From Desulfocapsa sp. (GTDB lineage: Bacteria; Desulfobacterota; Desulfobulbia; Desulfobulbales; Desulfocapsaceae), in assembly GCA_021737265.1 (NCBI GenBank), contig JAIPEF010000010.1, positions 1-40,512 of the forward strand: a stretch of DNA of 40,512 bases. Reading direction: 5' to 3'. This document shows positions 26,468 to 35,507 of the stretch, piece by piece. The notes beneath the pieces were generated by a model, which made no database searches, was not told the DNA's origin, and saw nothing but the letters and a program-made list of their open reading frames with translations. The position numbers and the translations under genes are program-made. Numbering within the stretch: the first letter of the stretch is position 1; each line of letters starts with the position of its first letter.

Positions 26468-27529
26468 TCAATCTCCATCATCAAAGAGCGTGGGTTGTCG
26501 TTTCATGCTCCCGGGCAGTGAACGGCCAAAATGCTCATAGGCAGTGATGGTGGCCATACGGCCGCGCGGGGTTCTGGTCAGGAATCCGGACTGGATCAGA
26601 AAAGGTTCGTACACATCTTCCAGGGTATTTTTTTCCTCACACACAACAGTGGCCAAAGTTTCCAGACCAATGGGCCCGCCCTGGAACTTGTCGATAATGG
26701 ACAATATTATTCGTCTATCCATGTCATCTAGACCAAATCGATCCACATTTAACAGATTCAAGGCCGCATCTGCCACTTCAGCGTTTACAGTTGGATGCTT
26801 GCCCACTTCAGCAAAATCCCGCACCCGTCTGAGCAGTCGATTGGCGATACGTGGGGTCCCCCGTGACCTGCGACCAAGCTCCAGGGCTCCTTCCGCGTCA
26901 ACCTGCATACCAAGAATTGATGCTGAACGCTGAACAATCTTTACCAGCTCTTCAGGTTCATAGAGCTCCAGGCGCAGGATTACGCCAAAACGATCACGCA
27001 ACGGCGGCGTCAGCAGACCAGTACGGGTAGTGGCCCCCACAAGAGTAAAACGGGGCAGATCCATCTTCACCGACCGTGCCCCCGGTCCCTGACCGATGAT
27101 TAGGTCAAGCTGAAAATCTTCCATGGCAGGGTAGAGAATTTCCTCAACCGCATGGTTCAGGCGATGGATCTCATCAATAAAGAGAATATCACCCTCCTGG
27201 AGGCTGGTAAGAATGGCAGCAAGGTCACCCTGGCGCTCAATGACCGGACCTGATGTAGCCTTGATTCCGGCGTTCATTTCATTGGCAATGATGTAGGAAA
27301 GTGTGGTTTTTCCCAGACCGGGATAACCATGAAAAAGGACATGATCCAGTGTTTCACCACGGGCTTTGGCCGCACGGATAAAGATATCCAGACTCTTGCG
27401 CAAATGGTCCTGTCCCACATATTCATCAAGACGTCTGGGGCGTAGGGCATTATCAGAACCGGAGTCATTGCTGACGGGCTCTGGCGCTACCAGTCTCTCG
27501 TTTGCCTGGATTTCCTCTTCAAAGTTCAT
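26468..27529 (-). CDS. ruvB: Holliday junction branch migration helicase RuvB
   Basis: 353 residues, AAA+ motor of the RuvAB complex. Walker [10 protein letters not shown] near residue 69, Walker [12 protein letters not shown] near 114, sensor 1 [18 protein letters not shown] near 165, and the C-terminal winged-helix domain ([37 protein letters not shown]) are all present. The ATG overlaps the ruvA stop by four bases. Confidence 0.97.
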   Translation of the reverse strand: MNFEEEIQANERLVAPEPVSNDSGSDNALRPRRLDEYVGQDHLRKSLDIFIRAAKARGETLDHVLFHGYPGLGKTTLSYIIANEMNAGIKATSGPVIERQGDLAAILTSLQEGDILFIDEIHRLNHAVEEILYPAMEDFQLDLIIGQGPGARSVKMDLPRFTLVGATTRTGLLTPPLRDRFGVILRLELYEPEELVKIVQRSASILGMQVDAEGALELGRRSRGTPRIANRLLRRVRDFAEVGKHPTVNAEVADAALNLLNVDRFGLDDMDRRIILSIIDKFQGGPIGLETLATVVCEEKNTLEDVYEPFLIQSGFLTRTPRGRMATITAYEHFGRSLPGSMKRQPTLFDDGD

Positions 27530-28143
27530 GCAAGTGTACGAAGTCCTTCTTTTATGAGTTCTTCAATGGTCATATCCGCAAATGCCTCACTTCCCACCTG
27601 TTTCCTGACCTGGGCCAGGGCATCGCGCGCAACTACATCAGGATAGCCAAGGTTGACAAATGCCGAGATGGCGTCAGTGACCGGTGATGACACAGAAGCA
27701 GTCGAAAGCGGAGCAACACTCCCTGCTGTGGATGTCTGCAGGCCACCCACTTTATCTTTCAATTCCATACAGATCCGTTCAGCAGTCTTTTTCCCCACCC
27801 CCGGAATAGTGGTCAGGCCTTTCACATCTTCACCACTGATTGCCCGACAGAGCGCATCCATCTGCATTCCTGAAAGGACAGCAAGGGCGAGCTTGGGGCC
27901 GATTCCGGAGACGGTCTTCAGGGTGAGAAACATCTCTTTTTCCAGGCGTTCAGAAAAGCCGAAAAGGACAATGGCATCTTCCCTGACACTGGTGTGAATG
28001 TGGAGAAAGAGCTCCGCCCCTTTTTCAGGAATACGGGACAAGTCCTCGGTGGACAAAAAGACCTCATAGCCCACACCACGGACATCAATCACACATCTGT
28101 CCGGGGCTATATATTGGACTGTTCCGGTGAGCGATGAAATCAT
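27526..28143 (-). CDS. ruvA: Holliday junction binding protein RuvA
   Basis: Tetrameric junction-binding partner of RuvB. An upstream in-frame ATG (28209) lies inside ruvC, but the homologous N-terminus ([12 protein letters not shown], with [10 protein letters not shown]) begins at 28143, giving 205 residues. Domain I is an OB fold, domain II has two helix-hairpin-helix motifs ([13 protein letters not shown] near 75, [12 protein letters not shown] near 112), and domain III (about 155-205) is the RuvB-binding UBA-like bundle. The ribosome-binding site is weak. Confidence 0.94.
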   Translation of the reverse strand: MISSLTGTVQYIAPDRCVIDVRGVGYEVFLSTEDLSRIPEKGAELFLHIHTSVREDAIVLFGFSERLEKEMFLTLKTVSGIGPKLALAVLSGMQMDALCRAISGEDVKGLTTIPGVGKKTAERICMELKDKVGGLQTSTAGSVAPLSTASVSSPVTDAISAFVNLGYPDVVARDALAQVRKQVGSEAFADMTIEELIKEGLRTLA

Positions 28144-28183
28144 TTCAGTGAGTAGTGGTACGTTGAGAGTTGAGAGTACAAAA

Positions 28184-28660
28184 TCACCTGGAAACCTGGT
28201 GGTTGGCATGGCAAATTGCTACAGCCAAGGCATCGGCGGCATCATTGCTTGGCGTTGCCGACAGTCCTAAAAGAACACGTATCATATGCTGGACCTGCCT
28301 TTTTTCCGCCTGCCCATAGCCAACGACAGCCCGTTTGACCTTTTTGGCACTATAATCATATACTGCCAAACCATTCTGCATAGCTGCAACCACAGCCGCG
28401 CCCCTCGCCTGGCCAAGCTTTAAGGCAGAATTTGCGTTAGTGGATATGAACACTTCTTCAACAGCGGCAACTTCCGGGTCGTGGATCTGAACAACCTCGT
28501 TAATCCCTTCAAAGATCTCATTCAAACGATTTGCCAGGGGAAAACTGGGCGTGGTTTTAATGACTCCACAGGACACAAAGACAACTTTCCCATATCCGGC
28601 ATCAACAATTCCATATCCTGTAACTCGTGAACCGGGATCAATGCCTAATATTCGCTGCAC
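28184..28660 (-). CDS. ruvC: Holliday junction resolvase RuvC
   Basis: 158 residues, RNase H-fold endonuclease that cleaves Holliday junctions held by RuvAB. The acidic catalytic residues are visible: the aspartate in ILGIDPGSRVTGYG, glutamates in AAVEEVFI, and C-terminal aspartates in SNDAADALAVAICH. Order ruvC-ruvA-ruvB follows yebC, the common bacterial arrangement. Confidence 0.97.
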   Translation of the reverse strand: MQRILGIDPGSRVTGYGIVDAGYGKVVFVSCGVIKTTPSFPLANRLNEIFEGINEVVQIHDPEVAAVEEVFISTNANSALKLGQARGAAVVAAMQNGLAVYDYSAKKVKRAVVGYGQAEKRQVQHMIRVLLGLSATPSNDAADALAVAICHANHQVSR

Positions 28661-28674
28661 GCGTGAAATACCTT

Positions 28675-29424
28675 CTACGATAACTGCACCATAAGATCAT
28701 CATCAATATCAAAGTTGGCATGCACATTCTGCACATCTTCATGCCCCTCGAGGTTTTCAAGAAGTTTCAATAATGCTTTGGCCGGTTTTTCCTCAGTCAC
28801 TTCGATAGTTGTCTGAGGAACCATGGTAAGGGATGCCTCAACAAATTCAACTCCTGCTTTTTCGAGTTCTTCACGTACCTCATCAAAATCACCAGGGGCC
28901 GTGACAACCTGAAAATGATCCTCTTCTTCAAGCACATCGTCAGCGCCAGCCTCTATTGCCAGCTCCATCAACTTTTCTTCACTGATGCTTGATTTATCCA
29001 CCAGCATCATCCCCTTCTTGTCAAACATATATGCAACACAGCCGGATTCTCCCAGATTTCCGTTACTTTTGGCAAAATAGTGACGAATATCGGCGACTGT
29101 CCGGTTCCGGTTATCGGTCATGCACTCCACCAGGACGGCAACACCACCTGGTCCGTATCCTTCGTAGAGGATCTCATCATACACTTCACCCTCAAGCTCA
29201 CCGGTTCCCTTTTTAATGGCACGGATTATGTTGTCTTTGGGCATGTTCTCAGCGCGGGCCGTGGCAACGGCACTGCGAAGCCGTGGATTACCATCCGGAT
29301 CGCCACCGCCCATTCTGGCCGCCACAGTGATCTCTTTGATAAGGCGGGTAAAGATCTTGCCGCGTTTGGCATCCACTGCCCCCTTTCGATGCTTAATATT
29401 TGCCCACTTGGAATGTCCTGCCAT
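28675..29424 (-). CDS. yebC: YebC/PmpR family (TACO1) protein
   Basis: 249 residues. The canonical N-terminus [23 protein letters not shown], with [16 protein letters not shown] and [13 protein letters not shown], marks the family. Members were described as DNA-binding transcriptional regulators, and more recent work ties several to relief of ribosome stalling. Which applies here cannot be read from sequence. It lies between rlmE and ruvC. Confidence 0.96.
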   Translation of the reverse strand: MAGHSKWANIKHRKGAVDAKRGKIFTRLIKEITVAARMGGGDPDGNPRLRSAVATARAENMPKDNIIRAIKKGTGELEGEVYDEILYEGYGPGGVAVLVECMTDNRNRTVADIRHYFAKSNGNLGESGCVAYMFDKKGMMLVDKSSISEEKLMELAIEAGADDVLEEEDHFQVVTAPGDFDEVREELEKAGVEFVEASLTMVPQTTIEVTEEKPAKALLKLLENLEGHEDVQNVHANFDIDDDLMVQLS

Positions 29425-29440
29425 GATAAAATCCTTCTAT

Positions 29441-30061
29441 TTATTTTTTATTCTCGTATTTTTTTCTACCGTAAAATCCCATCCCCAGGACAAAAACCTC
29501 ACGGCTCTCCACTCGGGAACTTTTGGGTTTAATTATTCTTACCATTTCAAACTGCTCTTTCACTTTCTGCACAAAATCAGGAAAGTCCTCTCCCTGAAAA
29601 GCCTTGCAGTAGTAATTTCCTTTGGAGTGTAAAAGCTCCAATGCAATTGCCAGTGTCTGGTATATCAGACGCATGGACTGCTGATGATCTGCCCAGCGAT
29701 TACCGGTAGTCCGTGGCGCAAGATCGGAAATAAGCACCTTGAATGCCGGGCGAATCTCCCGCACCCGGACAAGCAACTCCGGCACCATAATGTCTTGCCT
29801 GAGCCAGATAATTTCAGAACCTCCTGCTCGGGGTGATTTGTTGACCTCCTGCAAGTCAGCACCAACCACCAATCCTTTTTCACCTACCACTTCAGAGGCA
29901 TACAGCGACCAACTGCCGGGTGAGCACCCAAGATCCAGAACGGCATCTCCACGCCTGATAAACTTATATTTATTCAGGGCTTCTTCCAGTTTATAGACAG
30001 ACCTTGCCGGATACTTCTCTTTTTTGGCTTTCTTATAGTAGTAGTCTTTTACTGTGCGCAC
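29441..30061 (-). CDS. rlmE: 23S rRNA (uridine-2552-2'-O) methyltransferase RlmE
   Basis: 206 residues, RrmJ/FtsJ. The SAM motif VLDLGCSPGSWSLYA near residue 42 and the K-D-K tetrad elements are visible: lysine in YPARSVYKLEE, aspartate in ISDLAPRTTGNR, lysine in NYYCKAFQGED. The start is a GTG at 30061, preceded by a weak GAG. It is the first gene of the rlmE-yebC-ruvCAB-panB group. Confidence 0.94.
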   Translation of the reverse strand: MRTVKDYYYKKAKKEKYPARSVYKLEEALNKYKFIRRGDAVLDLGCSPGSWSLYASEVVGEKGLVVGADLQEVNKSPRAGGSEIIWLRQDIMVPELLVRVREIRPAFKVLISDLAPRTTGNRWADHQQSMRLIYQTLAIALELLHSKGNYYCKAFQGEDFPDFVQKVKEQFEMVRIIKPKSSRVESREVFVLGMGFYGRKKYENKK

Positions 30062-30449
30062 GATTTCTCAATATGGTGACTGAAAACAGATAGAAGCAGC
30101 TTTGTCGCAACAGAACTGCTCCTTTAATACTATCATTTTTTAGTACCTTAGAAATTTTTTCGTGTTTATTTGAAAAGAATTTCGTGAAGGTACTTTCACC
30201 CCTCAAGGGGATACTGAACTGAGTACCGGCCTACCGTTCATCACCAGTGCTAGTACCTTAGAAATTATTTTCATGTTTTTTGCAAAGAAAATAATTTCTG
30301 AGGTGGTCATACCCCACGAGGGGCACTGAACCGGTTTCCAGCTATCAATCATGATAAACTCGTATTTATGCCCGTAGTTTGGGTGAAAACCTCAAACCTA
30401 GGATGGCTAAGTATTTATGCCCGGTAGTTAGGGTGAAAATACGACGCCA
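30062..30449. other. Repeat-rich intergenic region
   Basis: 388 bases without a gene between rlmE and the zinc-ribbon gene. About 220 bases are two tandem degenerate copies of a hairpin element (30141-30360), followed by two copies of a second short repeat (30362-30451). The remainder next to rlmE (30062-30140) should hold the rlmE promoter, but I cannot pick out convincing -35/-10 boxes. Confidence 0.6.
30141..30360. repeat. Two tandem degenerate ~110-bp hairpin repeats
   Basis: Copies begin at 30141 and 30251 with the same 15 bases (TAGTACCTTAGAAAT). In copy 1 AGTACCTT (30142-30149) and GAAATTTTTTC pair with GAAAAGAATTTC and AAGGTACT (30187-30194). In copy 2 AGAAATTATTTTC (30260-30272) pairs perfectly with GAAAATAATTTCT (30287-30299). 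Each hairpin is followed by a small palindrome (CCCCTCAAGGGG 30199-30210; CCCCACGAGGGG 30312-30323) and then CTGAAC. Copies differ while pairing is kept, which hints at selection on structure. Confidence 0.7.
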
Positions 30450-30451
30450 TC
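30362..30451. repeat. Direct repeat pair and 50-bp palindrome
   Basis: The sequence GTATTTATGCCCG-(G)-TAGTT-(T/A)-GGGTGAAAA occurs at 30362-30390 and 30411-30439. The second copy lies inside a palindrome (30402-30451) with arms GATGGCTAAGTATTT and AAATACGACGCCATC (12 of 15 paired). The right arm matches the arm of the element at 23314-23377, and its end supplies the TGA stop of the zinc-ribbon gene. Confidence 0.65.
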
Positions 30452-30620
30452 AATCATAAATAAGGACGGTGTAGCGTTCAAGGATCTCCTCGGTTTCAGG
30501 GTCAAGATCGCTGGCAACCTCGTGGATCTGATATTCATGCCCGCATCCTGTACAACGCATCCGAATACGTCGACACTGACGCAGCACTTCCAGCTTTTCA
30601 GAACATTTTTTACATTCCAT
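30450..30620 (-). CDS. Small zinc-ribbon protein (56 residues)
   Basis: A 56-residue protein beginning MECKKC. Cysteines at 3, 6, 16, 23 and 26 form CxxC...C...CxxC, a zinc-ribbon or rubredoxin-like knuckle, followed by an acidic helix (DLDPETEEILERY). The ATG at 30620 lies four bases after the pyrE stop, so translation is likely coupled. A longer frame (to 30716) would lie inside pyrE and adds nothing. I do not recognise a named family and give no function. The stop codon lies within the end of a palindromic repeat. Confidence 0.7.
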   Translation of the reverse strand: MECKKCSEKLEVLRQCRRIRMRCTGCGHEYQIHEVASDLDPETEEILERYTVLIYD

Positions 30621-30624
30621 GGGA

Positions 30625-31176
30625 TCAACTGAGCAGTTGCTCACGGGTGAAAAGAGCTTCCAGCTTATAGCCTGCATTGGCCAGCACATCAACGCCACCT
30701 TCCTGACGCTCAACAACCGTAATAACCTGGCCTACTTTAAACCCCTGGGCCTCGACCCGTTCAATGACCTTCACCAGTGTACCACCAGTGGTGACCACAT
30801 CTTCGAGGAGGGTTACCCTGCACCCCGGAGTCATGTTGCTTAACCCTTCGATGTAATTCCCGGTTCCATGGCCTTTGGCCTCTTTTCGCACGATAAAGGC
30901 CGGGACTGGATATCCTTCCAGGTGACTGACAATAGAAACTGCGGTAACCAGTGGGTCAGCACCCAGCGTCATCCCGCCGACGGCAGCAATGGGTTCATCA
31001 GCTTTCAGCATGAGCTCCAGGATGAGTTTGCCGCAGAGATACGCACCTTCTGCTGAAAGAGAGGTCTGTTTAACATCAACATAAAAATCAGATTTTTTGC
31101 CGGAGGTAAGGGTGAACTCACCTTTACGGTATGATTTTTCGAGAAGAATTTCTTTTAAACGCTGTTTGTTATCCAT
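30625..31176 (-). CDS. pyrE: Orotate phosphoribosyltransferase PyrE
   Basis: 183 residues. Converts orotate and PRPP to orotidine 5'-phosphate in pyrimidine synthesis. The N-terminal FTLTSGKKSDFYVDVKQ, the GGMTLGADPLV motif, the IVRKEAKGHGTGNYIEG loop and the PRPP-binding VTLLEDVVTTGGTLVKVIE (near residue 116) are all present. It is divergent from glmS across a 195-base gap. The ribosome-binding site is weak (A-rich). Confidence 0.95.
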   Translation of the reverse strand: MDNKQRLKEILLEKSYRKGEFTLTSGKKSDFYVDVKQTSLSAEGAYLCGKLILELMLKADEPIAAVGGMTLGADPLVTAVSIVSHLEGYPVPAFIVRKEAKGHGTGNYIEGLSNMTPGCRVTLLEDVVTTGGTLVKVIERVEAQGFKVGQVITVVERQEGGVDVLANAGYKLEALFTREQLLS

Positions 31177-31371
31177 GATAGTATTTTTTAGGCAATTGTT
31201 ATTGATATGTTGAAAAGCTGTTATATTAGTTACTGTGAATTTACCTGTTTTTTCGCAAGGAACAAGAAAAAACTCGCAATAATAAAAAATGACATGTTAT
31301 TCTGGATAATTATTTATCAAGATCAAAATCGAATGAGTTGTTCAAAACAGAGCTAAGGGAAAAGGCTGGAT
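31177..31371. other. Divergent pyrE/glmS promoter region
   Basis: 195 AT-rich bases between two divergent genes must hold both promoters. Several TATA-like hexamers occur (for example TATATT near 31230), but none has a well-spaced -35, so I name no promoter. An AAGG ribosome-binding site lies six bases before the glmS ATG. I see no riboswitch or ribozyme signature of the glmS type. Confidence 0.5.
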
Positions 31372-33213
31372 ATGTGTGGAATTGTTGGATATGTTGGAAA
31401 AAGACGCCTGGTTCCGGTAGTACTGGAAGGACTGAAACGTCTGGAATACAGGGGCTATGATTCGGCAGGTATTGTCTACCTTGAGGATGGGAAGCTGCAG
31501 AAATATCGCAGTGAAGGAAAACTGCAGAACCTGGAAAATATCCTGGGAGAAGCCTTTGGCGCCCATTCCCATATTGGTCTTGGTCATACCCGCTGGGCAA
31601 CCCATGGTGCCCCTACCACTGAAAATGCCCACCCCCACAGCGACTGCACCGGTGACCTGGTTGTTGTCCATAATGGCATCATAGAAAATTACCACTCGCT
31701 CCGTAATGAACTCATTGCCAAGGGCCATCGTTTTGCCTCTGAAACTGACACCGAAGTCCTGGCCCACCTCATTGAAGAATACCTTGAGAATGACCTTCGT
31801 GCTGCTGTAACTCAAGCACTTGAACGGGTTGAAGGCTCCTATGCTCTGGGGGTTCTGTGGACGGGATTGCCCGATACCCTTATCGCTGCCCGCAACCACA
31901 GCCCTCTGGTCCTTGGGATCCATGAAGAGGAGGGAGGATTTCTGGCCTCTGATATCCCGCCCCTTCTTCCCTATACCGATCAGGTGATTTTTCTTGATGA
32001 TCTGGAGCTGGCGGTTTTACGCGCCGATGGGTATTCCATTTACTCTCTGGAAAGTGGTGAAGAAGTCAAAAAAGAGGTTGAGACCATTTCCTGGAACTCG
32101 GCCATGGCTGAAAAAGGTGGCTACAAACATTTTATGCTCAAAGAAATTTACGAGCAGCCCCGGGCCATTATCGACACGGTGAGTGGTCGCATCAATCCAG
32201 AAACAGGAAGTATAGATCTGCCGGAAATGAATCTCAGCGACAAGGATCTTTCACAAATTGACAAGATCTTCCTCGTGGCCTGCGGTACCTCCTGGCATGC
32301 AGCACTGGTTGCCAAATACTGGATTGAGCGCTGGGCAGGGATTCAGGTGGAAGTAGATATCGCTTCCGAGTTTCGTTACCGGAAGCTTCTTATCAATGAA
32401 CGGGTTCTCACGGTCTCCATTTCCCAGTCCGGGGAAACCGCTGATACCTTGGCCGGAATCCGGCTGGCTAAGAAACTTGGCTCCAAAATCGTCACCATCT
32501 GTAACGTGGTGGGATCCACCATGACCCGGGAAGCACACGGTACAATCTACACCCATGCCGGACCCGAGATCGGAGTGGCTTCCACAAAGGCCTTTACTTC
32601 ACAGCTTGCAGCCCTCTTTTTACTCACTCTTTTCCTTGCTGAAAAGCGGGGAACCCTGGAGAGCGATGAACGCTTACTGCTCGGCAAAGAGCTGATCAGG
32701 CTGGCCACCGTGATTGAAGAAGAGCTTCCCCGACTTCAAGCCGATATACAGAAGCTGATAGAAAGCTATTATGACAGCCGGGATTTTCTTTTTGTCGGCC
32801 GGGGGCTGAACTTCCCCATTGCCCTTGAAGGGGCGTTGAAGCTGAAAGAGATCTCCTACATTCATGCGGAAGGATACGCCTCCGGAGAACTCAAACATGG
32901 GCCTATCGCACTCATTGACAAGGATATGCCCATCCTTGGTCTGACCCCAAAAGATGCTGTGTATCAAAAATCCATCTCCAATGTGGAGGAGATCAAGGCA
33001 AGACAGGGCCGTCTCATCCTGATTGGTACCAAAGGTGATACACACTTGAAAACCATCACCGAAGATGTCCTCTATCTGCCTGAGGTCCATGAGGAGCTGA
33101 ATCCCATTCTCTACACAATCCCTGCCCAGCTGCTCGCCTATGAAATTGCCAGCCGCCGTGGTTGTGATGTTGATCAACCCAGAAACCTGGCAAAGAGCGT
33201 GACTGTTGAATGA
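31372..33213 (+). CDS. glmS: Glutamine--fructose-6-phosphate aminotransferase GlmS
   Basis: 613 residues. Makes glucosamine-6-phosphate from fructose-6-phosphate and glutamine, feeding UDP-GlcNAc for peptidoglycan and lipid A. The N-terminal class II glutaminase begins MCGIVGYVG with the catalytic cysteine at position 2, then HTRWATHGAPT and HNGIIENY. Two SIS domains follow (CGTSWHAALVAKYWIE and SQSGETADTLAGI; GRGLNFPIALEGALKLKE and EGYASGELKHGP). The C-terminus NLAKSVTVE is canonical. Its stop overlaps the next gene by four bases. Confidence 0.97.
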   Translation: MCGIVGYVGKRRLVPVVLEGLKRLEYRGYDSAGIVYLEDGKLQKYRSEGKLQNLENILGEAFGAHSHIGLGHTRWATHGAPTTENAHPHSDCTGDLVVVHNGIIENYHSLRNELIAKGHRFASETDTEVLAHLIEEYLENDLRAAVTQALERVEGSYALGVLWTGLPDTLIAARNHSPLVLGIHEEEGGFLASDIPPLLPYTDQVIFLDDLELAVLRADGYSIYSLESGEEVKKEVETISWNSAMAEKGGYKHFMLKEIYEQPRAIIDTVSGRINPETGSIDLPEMNLSDKDLSQIDKIFLVACGTSWHAALVAKYWIERWAGIQVEVDIASEFRYRKLLINERVLTVSISQSGETADTLAGIRLAKKLGSKIVTICNVVGSTMTREAHGTIYTHAGPEIGVASTKAFTSQLAALFLLTLFLAEKRGTLESDERLLLGKELIRLATVIEEELPRLQADIQKLIESYYDSRDFLFVGRGLNFPIALEGALKLKEISYIHAEGYASGELKHGPIALIDKDMPILGLTPKDAVYQKSISNVEEIKARQGRLILIGTKGDTHLKTITEDVLYLPEVHEELNPILYTIPAQLLAYEIASRRGCDVDQPRNLAKSVTVE

Positions 33214-34376
33214 TCTCCATTGGCCTTGAAAATCTGGCAGACTCCACTATACCGCTGGCAGGCAAACGGCTGGGACTTCTCTGCAATCAGGCATCCACAG
33301 ACAGCAACCTGCACCACTCAAGGGATGTGCTGCTGGATCAGTATGATGAGCAGCTCACCTGTCTCTTCTCACCGCAGCACGGCTTTTTCTCCGAAAAACA
33401 GGACAACATGATCGAATCCAATCACTCCCAAGATCCGGTGAGTGGTCTCCCCGTTTTCAGCCTCTACGGAGAACGCAGAAAACCGGATGCCGCCATGTTT
33501 GACCATCTGGACGTCCTGCTCATTGACATAGTGGACGTAGGCACCAGGGTATACACCTTTCTTTACACCATGGCCTATTGCCTGGAGGCTGCAGCTGAGT
33601 ATGGGAAACAGGTGGTGGTGCTTGACCGTCCCAATCCGATCGGAGGAACAGTGGAGGGGAACATCCTCCAGGAAGACTGCAGCTCATTTGTAGGGCTTTA
33701 TCCCATTCCCATGCGCCACGGCATGACTTTTGGGGAGCTTGCCCTCTTTATCAATGAAGAGTTTGCCATTGGGGCTGAGCTGGATGTTATCCCCATGCGG
33801 GGCTGGAAACCTTCCATGCTCTTTCGGGACAGCGGATTTCCATGGGTCTCCCCATCCCCAAACATGCCAACCCCTGAGACCGCCCTTGTCTATCCCGGCC
33901 AGGTAATCTGGGAAGGGACAAACTGTTCCGAAGGCAGAGGGACAACCCTGCCCTTTGAATTTGTAGGAGCACCGTTCTGGGAGCATGAACCGATCATCGA
34001 GCGCCTGGCTGCCACTGAGTTGCCCGGATGTTATCTCAGACCCCTTGTTTTTCAGCCGACTTCAGGCAAGTGGACAGAACAGCCCTGTATTGGCTTCCAG
34101 ATTCATGTAACAGATCCCCTTGTTTTCCGTCCTTATCGTACGGCGCTGGCACTGCTTCAGGCAGTAATGCACCTCTATCCAGATGACTTTTCCTATAAAA
34201 ATCCTCCTTACGAATATGAGTATGAACGTCTTCCCATGGATCTCATTCTCGGTGATAGTTTATTACGTAAAGCATTGGAGGAGGGAGAGTCTCTAGCAGA
34301 TATTGAAAAGAAGTGGCAGCCTGAACTGATGGACTTCCTCAGGAGAAGGAAAAAATATTTATTGTACACTGCATGA
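33210..34376 (+). CDS. DUF1343 protein, NamZ-like exo-beta-N-acetylmuramidase
   Basis: 388 residues of the DUF1343/YbbC family. The characterised Bacillus member (NamZ) removes terminal MurNAc from peptidoglycan fragments. Family motifs seen: GLLCNQAS near the start, LFSPQHGFF, DVGTRVYTFLYTMAYCLEAA, DRPNPIGG, MRHGMTFGELA and SPSPNMPTPETALVYPG. Unlike exported relatives, it shows no signal peptide; it begins MISIGLENLADS. It overlaps glmS by four bases, so sugar recycling may be tied to glucosamine supply. The activity is inferred from the family. Confidence 0.83.
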   Translation: MISIGLENLADSTIPLAGKRLGLLCNQASTDSNLHHSRDVLLDQYDEQLTCLFSPQHGFFSEKQDNMIESNHSQDPVSGLPVFSLYGERRKPDAAMFDHLDVLLIDIVDVGTRVYTFLYTMAYCLEAAAEYGKQVVVLDRPNPIGGTVEGNILQEDCSSFVGLYPIPMRHGMTFGELALFINEEFAIGAELDVIPMRGWKPSMLFRDSGFPWVSPSPNMPTPETALVYPGQVIWEGTNCSEGRGTTLPFEFVGAPFWEHEPIIERLAATELPGCYLRPLVFQPTSGKWTEQPCIGFQIHVTDPLVFRPYRTALALLQAVMHLYPDDFSYKNPPYEYEYERLPMDLILGDSLLRKALEEGESLADIEKKWQPELMDFLRRRKKYLLYTA

Positions 34377-34445
34377 TGTTGTGATCCGCAGTCCGGATGT
34401 CTCCTAAGACACTATAGGCATATCAAAACTGACAACGAGAAAAAG

Positions 34446-35504
34446 ATGAACCATAAAAACTTCAGCCTGAAAGAACTGGCAGAACTGGCAGAAGGTGAAA
34501 TCACCGGAAACGCAGAGCTCCTGATCAGCGGCTTTGCTCCTCTTGAAACAGCTGGGGATGGGGATATCAGCTTTCTGGTCAAGGCCGGACAGGCTGACAA
34601 GCTTTCTGGCTTTAAGGGCTGCGCGGTAATCGTACCCATGGCCATAGAGGAGGCACCAGTCCCCATCATTCGGGTACAGGATCCCTATCTCGCCTCCGCC
34701 CGTATCCATACCCTGCTGCTGAAAAAACCTTTTGTTGCGGAAGGGGTGCATGAACGTGCCTGGGTTGGAGAAAGTACAAAAATGCCTGAGCAGATAAGTG
34801 TTGCTCCCCTTGCCTCTATTGGGGAGCGAGTAAACATCGGCGAACGGGTGACCATTGAGTCTGGTGTTGTGGTGGGGAATGATGTTCACATTGGAGACGA
34901 TACTCTCTTAAAAGCCAACGTCACCATTGCAGAGGGCTGCAGGATTGGAAAGCGGGTCATCATCCACTCCGGGACGGTGATCGGCAGTGATGGCTACGGT
35001 TATGCAACAGACAACAAGGGCTACCATACAAAACGCCCTCAGGTTGGTATTGTCCAGATTGACGATGATGTTGAGATTGGTGCGAATAGTTGTGTGGACA
35101 GGGCCGCTTATGGTGCCACTCGCATCAAATCAGGCACTAAAATTGACAATCTTGTTCAAATTGCCCATAATGTTGTACTTGGAGAAAATTGCCTGATCGT
35201 ATCCCAGGTCGGGATTTCCGGCTCAACCACCCTTGGCCGCAATGTGGTCCTTGGCGGTCAGGCTGGGATTACCGGTCACATCACCCTGGGTGATGGGGTG
35301 ATGGTGGGAGCGCAGAGTGGAGTACACAATAATCAGCAGCCGGGAGCCATGATTGGAGGATCGCCCAGTCTGCCCATGAAACAGTTTGTCCGGGCTGCAA
35401 TCCAGTACGGCAAACTGCCGGAAATGGCGCGTGACTTACGAAAATTGAAGAAAGAACTGGCTGAATTACGGGCCGAAAAAGAGCACAGCAATAACAGCGA
35501 GTAG
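34446..35504 (+). CDS. lpxD: UDP-3-O-acylglucosamine N-acyltransferase LpxD
   Basis: 352 residues. Adds the N-linked acyl chain from acyl-ACP to UDP-3-O-acyl-glucosamine, third step of lipid A synthesis. The N-terminal uridine-binding domain ([27 protein letters not shown]) is followed by hexapeptide repeats of a left-handed beta helix, the [14 protein letters not shown] stretch, and the catalytic-histidine motif [14 protein letters not shown] charged coiled-coil tail ends the protein ([19 protein letters not shown]). Three bases separate it from fabZ. Confidence 0.96.
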   Translation: MNHKNFSLKELAELAEGEITGNAELLISGFAPLETAGDGDISFLVKAGQADKLSGFKGCAVIVPMAIEEAPVPIIRVQDPYLASARIHTLLLKKPFVAEGVHERAWVGESTKMPEQISVAPLASIGERVNIGERVTIESGVVVGNDVHIGDDTLLKANVTIAEGCRIGKRVIIHSGTVIGSDGYGYATDNKGYHTKRPQVGIVQIDDDVEIGANSCVDRAAYGATRIKSGTKIDNLVQIAHNVVLGENCLIVSQVGISGSTTLGRNVVLGGQAGITGHITLGDGVMVGAQSGVHNNQQPGAMIGGSPSLPMKQFVRAAIQYGKLPEMARDLRKLKKELAELRAEKEHSNNSE

Positions 35505-35507
35505 ATA

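Noticed and set aside
30062..30460. CRISPR array
   Set aside because: The repeats are few, degenerate, palindromic and unevenly spaced, with no unique spacers of constant length and no cas genes in the window.
31177..31371. glmS ribozyme or riboswitch upstream of glmS
   Set aside because: The leader is short and AT-rich and shows no recognisable ribozyme core; the known ribozyme is also typical of Gram-positive bacteria.
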